From an uncultured Mycoplasmatota bacterium (GTDB lineage: Bacteria; Bacillota_I; Bacilli_A; RF39; UBA660): a DNA stretch of 64,000 nt. This document shows positions 17,197-25,352 of the stretch, piece after piece (position 1 is the first letter of the stretch; each line of letters opens with the position of its first letter). Position numbers and translations under genes: made by a program. Under the pieces are notes generated by a model, which worked only from the letters and a program-made list of their open reading frames with translations, ran no database searches and was not told the DNA's origin. The stretch is from contig UQVR01000001.1 of the NCBI GenBank assembly GCA_900544625.1, forward strand, positions 1 through 64,000, read 5' to 3'.

Positions 17197-19123
17197 GAAA
17201 GTATGGTTATTAGTTTTTATGTTTATGCTAGTTATTGATGTAAAAGCATTATCTTTTAAAGGTGGAGATGTAATAAAAAATGTCTTTGTATTAAAGGTGA
17301 AAGAAAATGGTGAAAAAGAATATAAGAAAGGTCAATTTATAATAGATAGTGAAGGTGATTATGTTTATTGTCTTGAACCGTTTGTTAAAGTAAATAATAA
17401 TTCTTCTTATAATAAATATACAAATAATTTTGCTAAGTATCTAGGTTTAAGTGATGAGTTATGGGAAAAGATAAATTTAATTAGTTATTATGGTTATCAA
17501 TATAAAGATGATACTCATAATCATATGGATCCAAAATGGTATTATATTACTCAGATGCTAATATGGCAAAATGTAAGTACTAAGGCAAGATTTTATTTTA
17601 CTGATACATTTAAGGGTAATGTTAATTCTACCTTATTTGCAAATGAAATAAAAGAAATTTATAATTTAGTTAATAATCATTATAAAATTCCAGAATTTGA
17701 TGTACCAGATACTTATATCGGAGATACTTTATCTATTATAGATAGAAATGGAGTATTAAAAAAATTTGCGGGAAGTAAAAACGTAAAAATAAATGGAAAC
17801 ATTTTAACTATTAAAATAAGTGATTTAAGTAATAAATTTACTTTAAAAAAAGGTACTAATAATAAAGCATTTATATTTGTAAGTTCTGATAGTCAAAATG
17901 TTTTGAAAGGAAAAATGGACGTGCCAGTAATAGCGAATTATGATATTAAAGGTTTAGAACTAAAATGTAATATTAAAATAAAAAAGTATGGTGAAGTAAT
18001 AGATGGGGATAAAATAAGTCTAGAAGGTGTGATCTTTGCATTGTTTGATGAAAATAAAAATTATATTAAAGAAGCAACAACTGATAAAGATGGTAAAGCA
18101 ATATTTGAAAATTTAAAAAAAGGAAAATACTTTATTAAAGAAGTATGTAATGATAAAAAGTTTGTACTTGATGATAATTATTATGAGGTAAATTTAAAGG
18201 TAAATGAAAATAATAGAATAATTGATATATTTTTAGAATTAGAAAATAAGCTAAAAAAAGGTAATTTAAAAATTAAGAAAATAGATTTTGATACAAAAAT
18301 ACCTATTAAGGATACGGAATTTATTATTATGAAAGATGAGAAAATTATATATCAAGGAAAGACTAATACTGATGGAATAATTGAACTAAATGATTTAGTA
18401 TATGGTATTTATAAAATAAAAGAAGTAATGGCAAGTAATGGATATTTGTTAAATGAAATGATTTATGAAGTAAAGATTGATGATGAAAATAAAGATGTTT
18501 ATATTGAAATTGAAAATGAATTAAAAAAAGGTGATTTGAAAATTAAGAAAATAGATTTTGATACAAAAATACCTATTAAGGATACGGAATTTATTATTAT
18601 GAAAGATGAGAAAATTATATATCAAGGAAAGACTAATACTGATGGAATAATTGAACTAAATGATTTAGTATATGGTATTTATAAAATAAAAGAAGTAATG
18701 GCAAGTAATGGATATTTGTTAAATGAAATGATTTATGAAGTAAAGATTGATGATGAAAATAAAGATGTTTACATTGAAATTGAAAATGAATTAAAAAAAG
18801 GAAAATTGGTTATAAGAAAATTAGATTCAAGTAATGGAAGGGTTATAAGTAATGTAGAATTTGTTATAATGAGAGATAATGAGGTAATATATGAAGGAGT
18901 TACTAATGAATATGGAGAAATTGAAATAGATAATTTACCTTTAGGAATTTATATTGTTAAAGAAGTTAGGGCAAGTAATGGATATATTTTAAATGAAGAT
19001 GAAATTGAAGTAAGTTTAGATAGTGAAGTCAAGTATATAGAAATATTTAATATACCAGATACGGAAGTAAGAATGGTGGATATTATTATGTTTTTTGAAG
19101 AAAAAAAGAAATTTTTGGTTTAA
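17189..19123 (+). CDS. Secreted thioester-domain adhesin with Cna-B (SpaA-like) repeats
   Basis: 644 residues. A signal peptide (1-20) is followed by a thioester-type domain: Cys61 in YCLEP and Gln122 in ITQMLIWQ match the Cys-Gln pair of TQXA/thioester adhesins, which attach covalently to host amines. Four Cna-B/SpaA-type domains follow (about 260-352, 357-446, 447-536, 537-628), each with KIKK on the first strand, a KEV glutamate and a terminal ENEL/N strand suited to Lys-Asn isopeptide bonds. Domains 2 and 3 are almost identical. The C terminus has IPDTE, like a sorting motif, but only a short hydrophobic run and KKK follow. Role inferred: surface adhesion or pilin-like stalk. Confidence 0.8.
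   Translation: MNKKVWLLVFMFMLVIDVKALSFKGGDVIKNVFVLKVKENGEKEYKKGQFIIDSEGDYVYCLEPFVKVNNNSSYNKYTNNFAKYLGLSDELWEKINLISYYGYQYKDDTHNHMDPKWYYITQMLIWQNVSTKARFYFTDTFKGNVNSTLFANEIKEIYNLVNNHYKIPEFDVPDTYIGDTLSIIDRNGVLKKFAGSKNVKINGNILTIKISDLSNKFTLKKGTNNKAFIFVSSDSQNVLKGKMDVPVIANYDIKGLELKCNIKIKKYGEVIDGDKISLEGVIFALFDENKNYIKEATTDKDGKAIFENLKKGKYFIKEVCNDKKFVLDDNYYEVNLKVNENNRIIDIFLELENKLKKGNLKIKKIDFDTKIPIKDTEFIIMKDEKIIYQGKTNTDGIIELNDLVYGIYKIKEVMASNGYLLNEMIYEVKIDDENKDVYIEIENELKKGDLKIKKIDFDTKIPIKDTEFIIMKDEKIIYQGKTNTDGIIELNDLVYGIYKIKEVMASNGYLLNEMIYEVKIDDENKDVYIEIENELKKGKLVIRKLDSSNGRVISNVEFVIMRDNEVIYEGVTNEYGEIEIDNLPLGIYIVKEVRASNGYILNEDEIEVSLDSEVKYIEIFNIPDTEVRMVDIIMFFEEKKKFLV
18261..18800 (+). repeat. Tandem 270-bp duplication inside the adhesin gene
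   Basis: Bases 18261-18530 and 18531-18800 are nearly identical, with the few differences seen in the first bases of the unit (GTAATTTAAA versus GTGATTTGAA) and one T/C change near the end. Each copy encodes one 90-residue Cna-B domain. The near-identity includes synonymous sites, which means a recent duplication or ongoing gene conversion. Confidence 0.9.
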
Positions 19124-19167
19124 AAAAAATCTATGACATGTTATAATAAGTCATGAGGTTTTGAAGT

Positions 19168-21717
19168 ATGAAATTAAGTGAAGTAGATAGAACTAAATTA
19201 AGTCCGATGATGGCTCAATATATTGAAATAAAAGATAAGTACAAGGATGAACTTGTCTTTTATCGTTTGGGTGACTTTTATGAAATGTTTTTTGATGATG
19301 CTTTAATTGCTTCACGAGAATTAGAACTTACTTTAACTGGTAGAGTAGCGGGATTAGACGAAAAAGTACCAATGTGTGGTGTTCCTCATGCTAATGTTAA
19401 AACTTATATTGAAAGACTTGTAAATAAAGGTTATAGAGTTGCAATTTGTGAACAATTAGAAGATCCAAGATACACAAAAGGAATGGTTAAACGGGGAATC
19501 GTGGATGTAATAAGTAAAGGTACAATTGCTGATAATGATTTACTTAATGATAAAGATTCTTCATATATAGCTAGTATATTATTTTTTAGTGATAGTATAT
19601 TAATGACTGTACTTGATATCTCTACAGGATATTTAGCTACGATAACTTTAGAAAATAGTGAAGAAATATTAGTAAATGAAATATTAGAGCTTAATTTAAA
19701 AGAAGTAATATTTATAGATAATTTAAATACAAGTTTAATTTCTTTACTTAAAAATACTTATAATATTGAAGTAACTATAAGTAGTGAATTTTTGTGGGAT
19801 AAATATAAAGAATTATTTGATATAATACCTGATGCTAGGGTAAAAAGTGGAGTAGCTCATTTATTTTATTATCTGGATGTAAGACAATTAAAAGATTTAA
19901 GTCATATAACTAAAATTAATTATTTAAAGAAAAATGATTATTTAGAGATGGATATTCATAGTATTAGAAATCTTGAACTAGTTGAGACATTAAGATTAAA
20001 AGAAAGAACTTATTCTTTGTTGTGGCTACTTGATAAATGTAAAACAGCAATGGGAAGTCGTAAACTTAAAAATTGGATGTTAAATCCTTTGAAGAATAAA
20101 GAAAAAATAATTGATAGATATGAAAAAGTAGAAAAATTAAATAATGAATTTATTATAAAAGATGAACTTAAAAATTATTTATATGAAGTATATGATATTG
20201 AAAGACTTTCTGGTAAAGTTATAAATGGTTCTTTAAATGCTAGAGATTTATTACAACTTAAAAATAGTATTAAAGTACTTCCAATGATAAAAAAGAAAAT
20301 TGAAGATTTAGGCTTTAATTATGATATTAATACTCACGAGAAGTTATGTGAATTATTAGATAGTGCCATTGTGGATAATCCTCCGATATCTGTTAAAGAA
20401 GGATATATGATAAAAGAAGGATATAGTAGTGAGTTAGATGAGTTAAGAAATATTCGTAGTGGTGGCAAAGATTTTGTAGCATCTTTTGAAGCAAAAGTTA
20501 AAGAAGAAACGGGAATAAAAAATTTAAAAGTTGGATTTAATAAAGTATTTGGTTATTTTATTGAAATACCTAATGGAAGTAAAAATTTAGTTAAAGATGA
20601 ATATCACTGGGAAAGAAGACAAACATTAACGAATTGTGAAAGATATATTTCTCCAGCTTTGAAAGAAAAAGAGAGTATGATTCTTAACGCAGAAGAAAAT
20701 ATAATTGATTTAGAATATAAATTATTTTGTAGTATTAAGTCATTGGTTAAGGAGGAAGTTCCTTTATTAAATGCTACGGCTGATGCTTTAAGTGAAATTG
20801 ATGCTTTAGTTTCACTATCTGTTTGTAGTGAAGAATATAATTTAGTTAGACCAAATATTACTGATGAACATGTAATTGATATTAAAAATGGAAGACATCC
20901 AGTTGTGGAAGTTGTAAGTAAATCTGAATATGTACCTAATGATTGTTTATTAAATAATGGTGTAAATACTTTACTTATAACTGGACCTAATATGAGTGGT
21001 AAATCTACTTATATGCGTCAAATGGCAATTATAGTTATTATGGCTCAGATGGGCTCTTTTGTTCCTTGCGAGTCTGCTACATTACCAATAATTGATAAGA
21101 TTTTTACAAGAATTGGTGCTAGTGATGATTTAGTAAGTGGAGAATCTACATTTATGGTGGAAATGAAAGAAGCTCGTAATGCTATATGTAATGCTGCTAA
21201 AAATAGTTTAATTTTATTTGATGAATTGGGTCGCGGTACTGCAACATATGATGGAATGAGTCTTGCTCAGGCTATACTTGAATATATTAGTGATTATATC
21301 GGAGCGTTTACTTTATTTTCAACTCATTATCATGAGCTTACAAGATTAGATAAGAAATATAAAAATATTAAAAATGTCCATGTTAGTGCAGTAGAAAATG
21401 GTAATGAAATTACTTTCTTACATAAAGTTAAAAATGGAGCAGTTGATAAAAGTTATGGGATTCATGTAGCTAGACTTGCTAAGATGCCTGAGGAGTTACT
21501 TAATAAAGCTGAGGAAATATTAAATGAGTATGAATCAAATTCTAAAAAGAAAAATCCTGAAGAAAAAATACAACTTGCAATGGATTTTGAACCAAATGTT
21601 AAAAAAGATGATATAATAAAAGAAACAATAGAAAAAATAGATGTTTTAAATACAACACCAATTGAAGCATTAAATTTATTATTTGATTTAAAACAAAAGA
21701 TTAAAAAGGGTGAGTAA
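19168..21717 (+). CDS. mutS: DNA mismatch repair protein MutS
   Basis: 849 residues, full-length MutS1. The mismatch-binding motif FYRLGDFYEMF is near residue 32, connector and lever domains follow, and the ABC-type ATPase has Walker A GPNMSGKST at 606-614, LSGGE-equivalent VSGESTFMVEM, Walker B LILFDELGRGT and the THYHEL His switch. It recognises mismatches and recruits MutL; no mutL is present here. The start follows TCATGAGG by 9 bases. A TATAAT at about 19141 inside a short inverted repeat (ATGAC/GTCAT) may be its promoter. Confidence 0.97.
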   Translation: MKLSEVDRTKLSPMMAQYIEIKDKYKDELVFYRLGDFYEMFFDDALIASRELELTLTGRVAGLDEKVPMCGVPHANVKTYIERLVNKGYRVAICEQLEDPRYTKGMVKRGIVDVISKGTIADNDLLNDKDSSYIASILFFSDSILMTVLDISTGYLATITLENSEEILVNEILELNLKEVIFIDNLNTSLISLLKNTYNIEVTISSEFLWDKYKELFDIIPDARVKSGVAHLFYYLDVRQLKDLSHITKINYLKKNDYLEMDIHSIRNLELVETLRLKERTYSLLWLLDKCKTAMGSRKLKNWMLNPLKNKEKIIDRYEKVEKLNNEFIIKDELKNYLYEVYDIERLSGKVINGSLNARDLLQLKNSIKVLPMIKKKIEDLGFNYDINTHEKLCELLDSAIVDNPPISVKEGYMIKEGYSSELDELRNIRSGGKDFVASFEAKVKEETGIKNLKVGFNKVFGYFIEIPNGSKNLVKDEYHWERRQTLTNCERYISPALKEKESMILNAEENIIDLEYKLFCSIKSLVKEEVPLLNATADALSEIDALVSLSVCSEEYNLVRPNITDEHVIDIKNGRHPVVEVVSKSEYVPNDCLLNNGVNTLLITGPNMSGKSTYMRQMAIIVIMAQMGSFVPCESATLPIIDKIFTRIGASDDLVSGESTFMVEMKEARNAICNAAKNSLILFDELGRGTATYDGMSLAQAILEYISDYIGAFTLFSTHYHELTRLDKKYKNIKNVHVSAVENGNEITFLHKVKNGAVDKSYGIHVARLAKMPEELLNKAEEILNEYESNSKKKNPEEKIQLAMDFEPNVKKDDIIKETIEKIDVLNTTPIEALNLLFDLKQKIKKGE

Positions 21718-21719
21718 TT

Positions 21720-23444
21720 ATGAAGTTGAAGGAAATGATAAGATTTTTTAAAAAGTATTGTGGTGGAGAAAAGAAACTTTTTATTAAATCTTTTGTTTTT
21801 TTGTTTGTTACTTCGATGACAGGAACTTTGTATGGTTATTTAATTGGACTTGCAATTGACAAAGCACGTGTTAGTTCTTTTGGCTTAGCAGTGGCAGTAT
21901 TATTTTTAATGTATATTATAAATTTTATTGATAGCTTAATTTTTGATAGATATGGTAGAATTTATATGGAAAAGTGTGCCAATAATATAATGGAGAAAAT
22001 TGGTTGTGCTGTTTATGAAAAAGTAGGGTTATTACCGGCGAGAGCTTTTGAAGAAAAATCTAGTGGAGAATTTATAAATAGAATTACTAGTGATTCCTCT
22101 ACGATAGCGGATTCTTTTAGACAAATTCTTAGAATAACAATATCACTTTTTACTTGTGCAATCGTATTTATTTATATTTGTTTTAATTCATGGGTTGTAG
22201 CTTTGGAAGTAATTATTTATTTAGTATTGTTCTATATTATTTCACATAAGTACTTACCTAGTATTAAAGAAAAACAGAAGGAAATAAATAAAGAAAAAGA
22301 TAGAGCGGTTGCTGAAGTAAGTGAATCTGTTCGTGGTATAAGAGAAATAAGGGCTTTAGGAATTAGAAAAAGTATGAATGATAATTTTAAAAATATAGTT
22401 AGAAATATATATTTTAAAATTAATAAACAAATGATTACAGAAAGAAACTATAATGCTTGGATTTATATTTTAAATTGCACTTTAGAGTTTGTTATATTTA
22501 CTACTTGTATCCTTCTTATTATTAATAAAACTGGTTCTTTTGCTTTCTTTATGGCTATGACATATTATGTTTATAGATTTATGAATACGATTGAACTAAT
22601 GATGAATTTATCTACGAGTATTCAAAAAATGAAAGTATCCATTGAAAGGTTAAGCGAAATACTTGATAATAAACTATATAAAGATGAAAAGTTTGGTATT
22701 GTTTCTAAAACTGATATTTTAGGAAATGTTGAATTTAAAAATATAACATTTAAATATCCGAATGAAGAAAAAGAAATATTTGAAGAGTTTAATTTAACTA
22801 TTCCAACAGGTAAAAAGGTTGCTATAGTTGGTAAAAGTGGACAAGGAAAAACTACGATATTTAACTTGCTTCTTAGATATTTTGATTCTGATACTGGGGT
22901 TATCTTAGTGGATGATATTCCAATCGAAGATTTTACTGAAGATTCACTACGAGAAAATATTGCAATAATTAGACAAGAACCATTTATTTTTAATAAAACT
23001 ATTTTAGAAAATTTAAAAATAATTGATCCGTATATGTCTCTTAAAAAAATTAGAAATGCATGCAAATTGGCAGAAATAGATGAGTATATAATGAGTCTTC
23101 CAAATAAGTATGACACAATGATCGGAGAAGGGGGAATTAATTTATCCGGAGGACAAAAACAAAGACTTGCTATTGCTAGAGCTTTGCTTAAGAATAGTAA
23201 AATTATTTTATTTGATGAAGCCACAAGTGCATTAGATAATGAAAATCAATCTAAAATTAAACAAGCAATTGATAATTTGGTTAAAGATCATACCATTATT
23301 ATTGTGGCTCATAGATTATCAACAATTATTGATGCTGATATTATTTATTTAATTGATGGTGGTAAAGTCGTTGCTAGTGGTACACATAAACAACTACTTA
23401 AAAAGAGTATGATATATAAAAATCTATATATTAATGAAGAATAG
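21720..23444 (+). CDS. ABC transporter, fused permease and ATPase (exporter type)
   Basis: 574 residues. About six membrane helices within residues 20-310, then an ATPase with Walker A GKSGQGKT at 371-378, Q-loop IIRQEP, signature LSGGQ at 475-479, Walker B IILFDEA and H-switch VAHRLS. This is the half-transporter layout of type IV exporters (MsbA/LmrA-like), which work as homo- or heterodimers; no partner is adjacent. It starts 2 bases after mutS, so it is co-transcribed. Substrate unknown. Confidence 0.9.
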   Translation: MKLKEMIRFFKKYCGGEKKLFIKSFVFLFVTSMTGTLYGYLIGLAIDKARVSSFGLAVAVLFLMYIINFIDSLIFDRYGRIYMEKCANNIMEKIGCAVYEKVGLLPARAFEEKSSGEFINRITSDSSTIADSFRQILRITISLFTCAIVFIYICFNSWVVALEVIIYLVLFYIISHKYLPSIKEKQKEINKEKDRAVAEVSESVRGIREIRALGIRKSMNDNFKNIVRNIYFKINKQMITERNYNAWIYILNCTLEFVIFTTCILLIINKTGSFAFFMAMTYYVYRFMNTIELMMNLSTSIQKMKVSIERLSEILDNKLYKDEKFGIVSKTDILGNVEFKNITFKYPNEEKEIFEEFNLTIPTGKKVAIVGKSGQGKTTIFNLLLRYFDSDTGVILVDDIPIEDFTEDSLRENIAIIRQEPFIFNKTILENLKIIDPYMSLKKIRNACKLAEIDEYIMSLPNKYDTMIGEGGINLSGGQKQRLAIARALLKNSKIILFDEATSALDNENQSKIKQAIDNLVKDHTIIIVAHRLSTIIDADIIYLIDGGKVVASGTHKQLLKKSMIYKNLYINEE

Positions 23445-23473
23445 AGTAATAACTAAATGTTATTACTTTTTTT
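23445..23473 (+). terminator. Terminator after the ABC transporter
   Basis: AGTAATAAC (23445-23453), 5-base loop, GTTATTACT (23459-23467), then six Ts. Confidence 0.85.
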
Positions 23474-23484
23474 GATTTAATATG

Positions 23485-23513
23485 TTGCTAAACGATATTT
23501 GTTTTGATATAAT
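23485..23513 (+). promoter_or_regulatory. Promoter of the HipA-like kinase gene
   Basis: TTGCTA (23485-23490), 17 bases, TATAAT (23508-23513) with an extended TGA just before it. Confidence 0.7.
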
Positions 23514-23532
23514 ATAGTCGAGGTGTAATAAA

Positions 23533-24423
23533 ATGGCTTTAATTGATTTTTCTTCTTGTCCAGTAATAAATACAAAATTATATGGAGGATCCAATGGTAA
23601 AAAGATAGGTATTATTTTTAATAACGAAAAATATTTACTTAAGTTTTCATCTAAAAATAATGGTAAATATAGTAATAGTGTAATTAGTGAATATATTGCT
23701 TGCCATATTTTTAACTTGTTGGGATTTAGTACGCAAGAAACTATTTTAGGAAAATATAAAAACGGTAAAAAATATTTGGTTGTTGCTTGTAAAGATTTTA
23801 CGGAACCAAATAAAACATTTTATGACTTTGCCTCACTTAAAAATTCTATTATTAATAGTAGTAAACTTGGATTTGGAACAGAACTTGATGAAGTACTTGG
23901 CGTTATATTAGAACAAAATTTGTATGATAAAGTAAAACTAAAAGAATTCTTTTGGCAAATGTTTATTGTAGATTCTTTTGTAGGTAATTTTGATAGACAT
24001 AATGGTAATTGGGGTTTTCTTGTAGATAATAAAACTAATCAGGTTTTAATAGCACCAATATTTGATTGTGCATCTTGTTTATATCCAAAAATTGATGATG
24101 AAAATATTAAAAACATATTAGATAATGAAAAAGAACTTGAAAAAAGAGTATTTACTTTTCCAAATTCTGCTTTGAAAAAGACTTTTAAATTATCGCCATA
24201 TTTTTATATTAATTCTTTTGAAAATGTTGATTGTAATCGAGCTTTGTTTGAAATTTTCCCAAGAATAGATATGAAAAAGGTAGATGAAATAATTGATAAT
24301 ACCCCATATATTAGTGGTGTAAGAAAGAATTTTTATAAAATTATTTTAAGCAAAAGATATGAAATGATTCTAAAACCTGCTTATGAATTACTTAGAAAAA
24401 ATAAATTTTTATTAGAAGTATAA
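23533..24423 (+). CDS. HipA/CtkA-like serine/threonine kinase-fold protein
   Basis: 296 residues. The kinase core is recognisable: the catalytic block NFDRHNGNWGF has D154 and N159, and PIFDCASCL carries the metal-binding D178. A Lys-containing strand (KYLLKFSS) lies near residue 37. The compact layout, lacking the HipA N-terminal subdomain, resembles Helicobacter CtkA and related stand-alone HipA-C kinases. No HipB-like HTH antitoxin is beside it. It has its own promoter, a GAGGTG ribosome site, and is closed downstream by a gene on the other strand. Target unknown. Confidence 0.75.
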   Translation: MALIDFSSCPVINTKLYGGSNGKKIGIIFNNEKYLLKFSSKNNGKYSNSVISEYIACHIFNLLGFSTQETILGKYKNGKKYLVVACKDFTEPNKTFYDFASLKNSIINSSKLGFGTELDEVLGVILEQNLYDKVKLKEFFWQMFIVDSFVGNFDRHNGNWGFLVDNKTNQVLIAPIFDCASCLYPKIDDENIKNILDNEKELEKRVFTFPNSALKKTFKLSPYFYINSFENVDCNRALFEIFPRIDMKKVDEIIDNTPYISGVRKNFYKIILSKRYEMILKPAYELLRKNKFLLEV

Positions 24424-24446
24424 AAAAGAATAGCTTATGCTATCCT
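24424..24446 (-). terminator. Terminator of the ZIP transporter gene
   Basis: Read on the minus strand, AGGATAGC, ATAA loop, GCTATTCT (one GT pair), then six Ts. The first arm contains the TAG stop codon of the gene. Confidence 0.7.
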
Positions 24447-25234
24447 AGTGAAACATCAAATATCATCATAAGTAAAAATCCAAGAATTGTAAATAAGGCC
24501 ATGAGGTCTTTTTTCTTGTTTGTTTGACTTTCTGGAATTAGTTCTTGAACAACAACATAAATCATTGCACCACCCGCAAATGAAAGTAATATTGGTAATA
24601 ATACTTGAACCTTTATTACTAATACAGCACCAACTACTGCTGATATTGGTTCAACAATGCCACTTAGCATACCAAAGAAAAAGGCTTTTTTAGGACTCAT
24701 TCCTTCTCGTCTTAAAGGTAGCGAAACCGCAGAACCTTCAGGGAAATTTTGAATACCTATACCGATTGCTAACATAACAGCTGCAGCAAGTGTTGCTCCT
24801 TCCAAATTATAAAATACTGATCCAAAAGCTACCCCGATAGCCATTCCTTCAGGTATGTTATGAAGCGTAATGGAAAAAATTAACATTAGACTTCTTTTTA
24901 TACTATGTGAGTTAGTTTTCTTTTTGGTAATTCTATCAAAAATTTTGTCGCCACAAAATAGAAGAAGACCTCCGGATAATACCCCAAGAGAAACTATTAA
25001 CCATGAAATTAATTTGAGATTTTCTGCCATTTCTAAGGCTGGAGAAAGCAAACTCCAGAATGTTGCTGCAAGCATAACGCCTGCTGATAATCCAAGCATT
25101 GCATCCATGGTATTTTTATTTACTTTTTTAAATAAGAATACTACCGCAGCTCCAAGAGATGTTATACCCCATGTAAATAATGATGCAATTAAAGCTTGGA
25201 TAGGATAATTTAAATTCATATACCAATTAATCAT
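24440..25234 (-). CDS. ZIP-family divalent metal transporter (ZupT/GufA-like)
   Basis: 264 residues with about eight membrane segments. The two metal-site signatures are H125-N-I-P-E-G on helix 4 and Q162-N-F-P-E-G on helix 5, with a charged loop (KKKTNSH) between helices 3 and 4. Family members import Zn, Fe, Mn or related ions without ATP. The E in VVQELIPES is also conserved. It is a single-gene unit on the minus strand between two plus-strand genes. Confidence 0.92.
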   Translation of the reverse strand: MINWYMNLNYPIQALIASLFTWGITSLGAAVVFLFKKVNKNTMDAMLGLSAGVMLAATFWSLLSPALEMAENLKLISWLIVSLGVLSGGLLLFCGDKIFDRITKKKTNSHSIKRSLMLIFSITLHNIPEGMAIGVAFGSVFYNLEGATLAAAVMLAIGIGIQNFPEGSAVSLPLRREGMSPKKAFFFGMLSGIVEPISAVVGAVLVIKVQVLLPILLSFAGGAMIYVVVQELIPESQTNKKKDLMALFTILGFLLMMIFDVSLG

Positions 25235-25294
25235 AAATACTCCTTTATATTCACAATGTATTGTATGAATAAATAAAATAATTGTGATTTTATC

Positions 25295-25323
25295 TTTACA
25301 AAATCAAGTTCTGACGATATAAT
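25295..25323 (+). promoter_or_regulatory. Promoter of lon
   Basis: TTTACA (25295-25300), a 17-base spacer, then TATAAT (25318-25323). No CIRCE or CtsR-type operator was found beside it. Confidence 0.7.
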
Positions 25324-25352
25324 AATTTCTGAGCTTTGGAGGTGTTCATTTT

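Noticed and set aside
18261..18800. The near-identical adhesin repeats as an assembly artefact
   Set aside because: The copies differ at a few positions and both keep the frame, so a real duplication is more likely, though read evidence would settle it.
22622..23224. A 200-codon minus-strand frame
   Set aside because: It is fully antisense to the ATPase domain of the ABC transporter, whose motifs are intact, and has no initiation signals.
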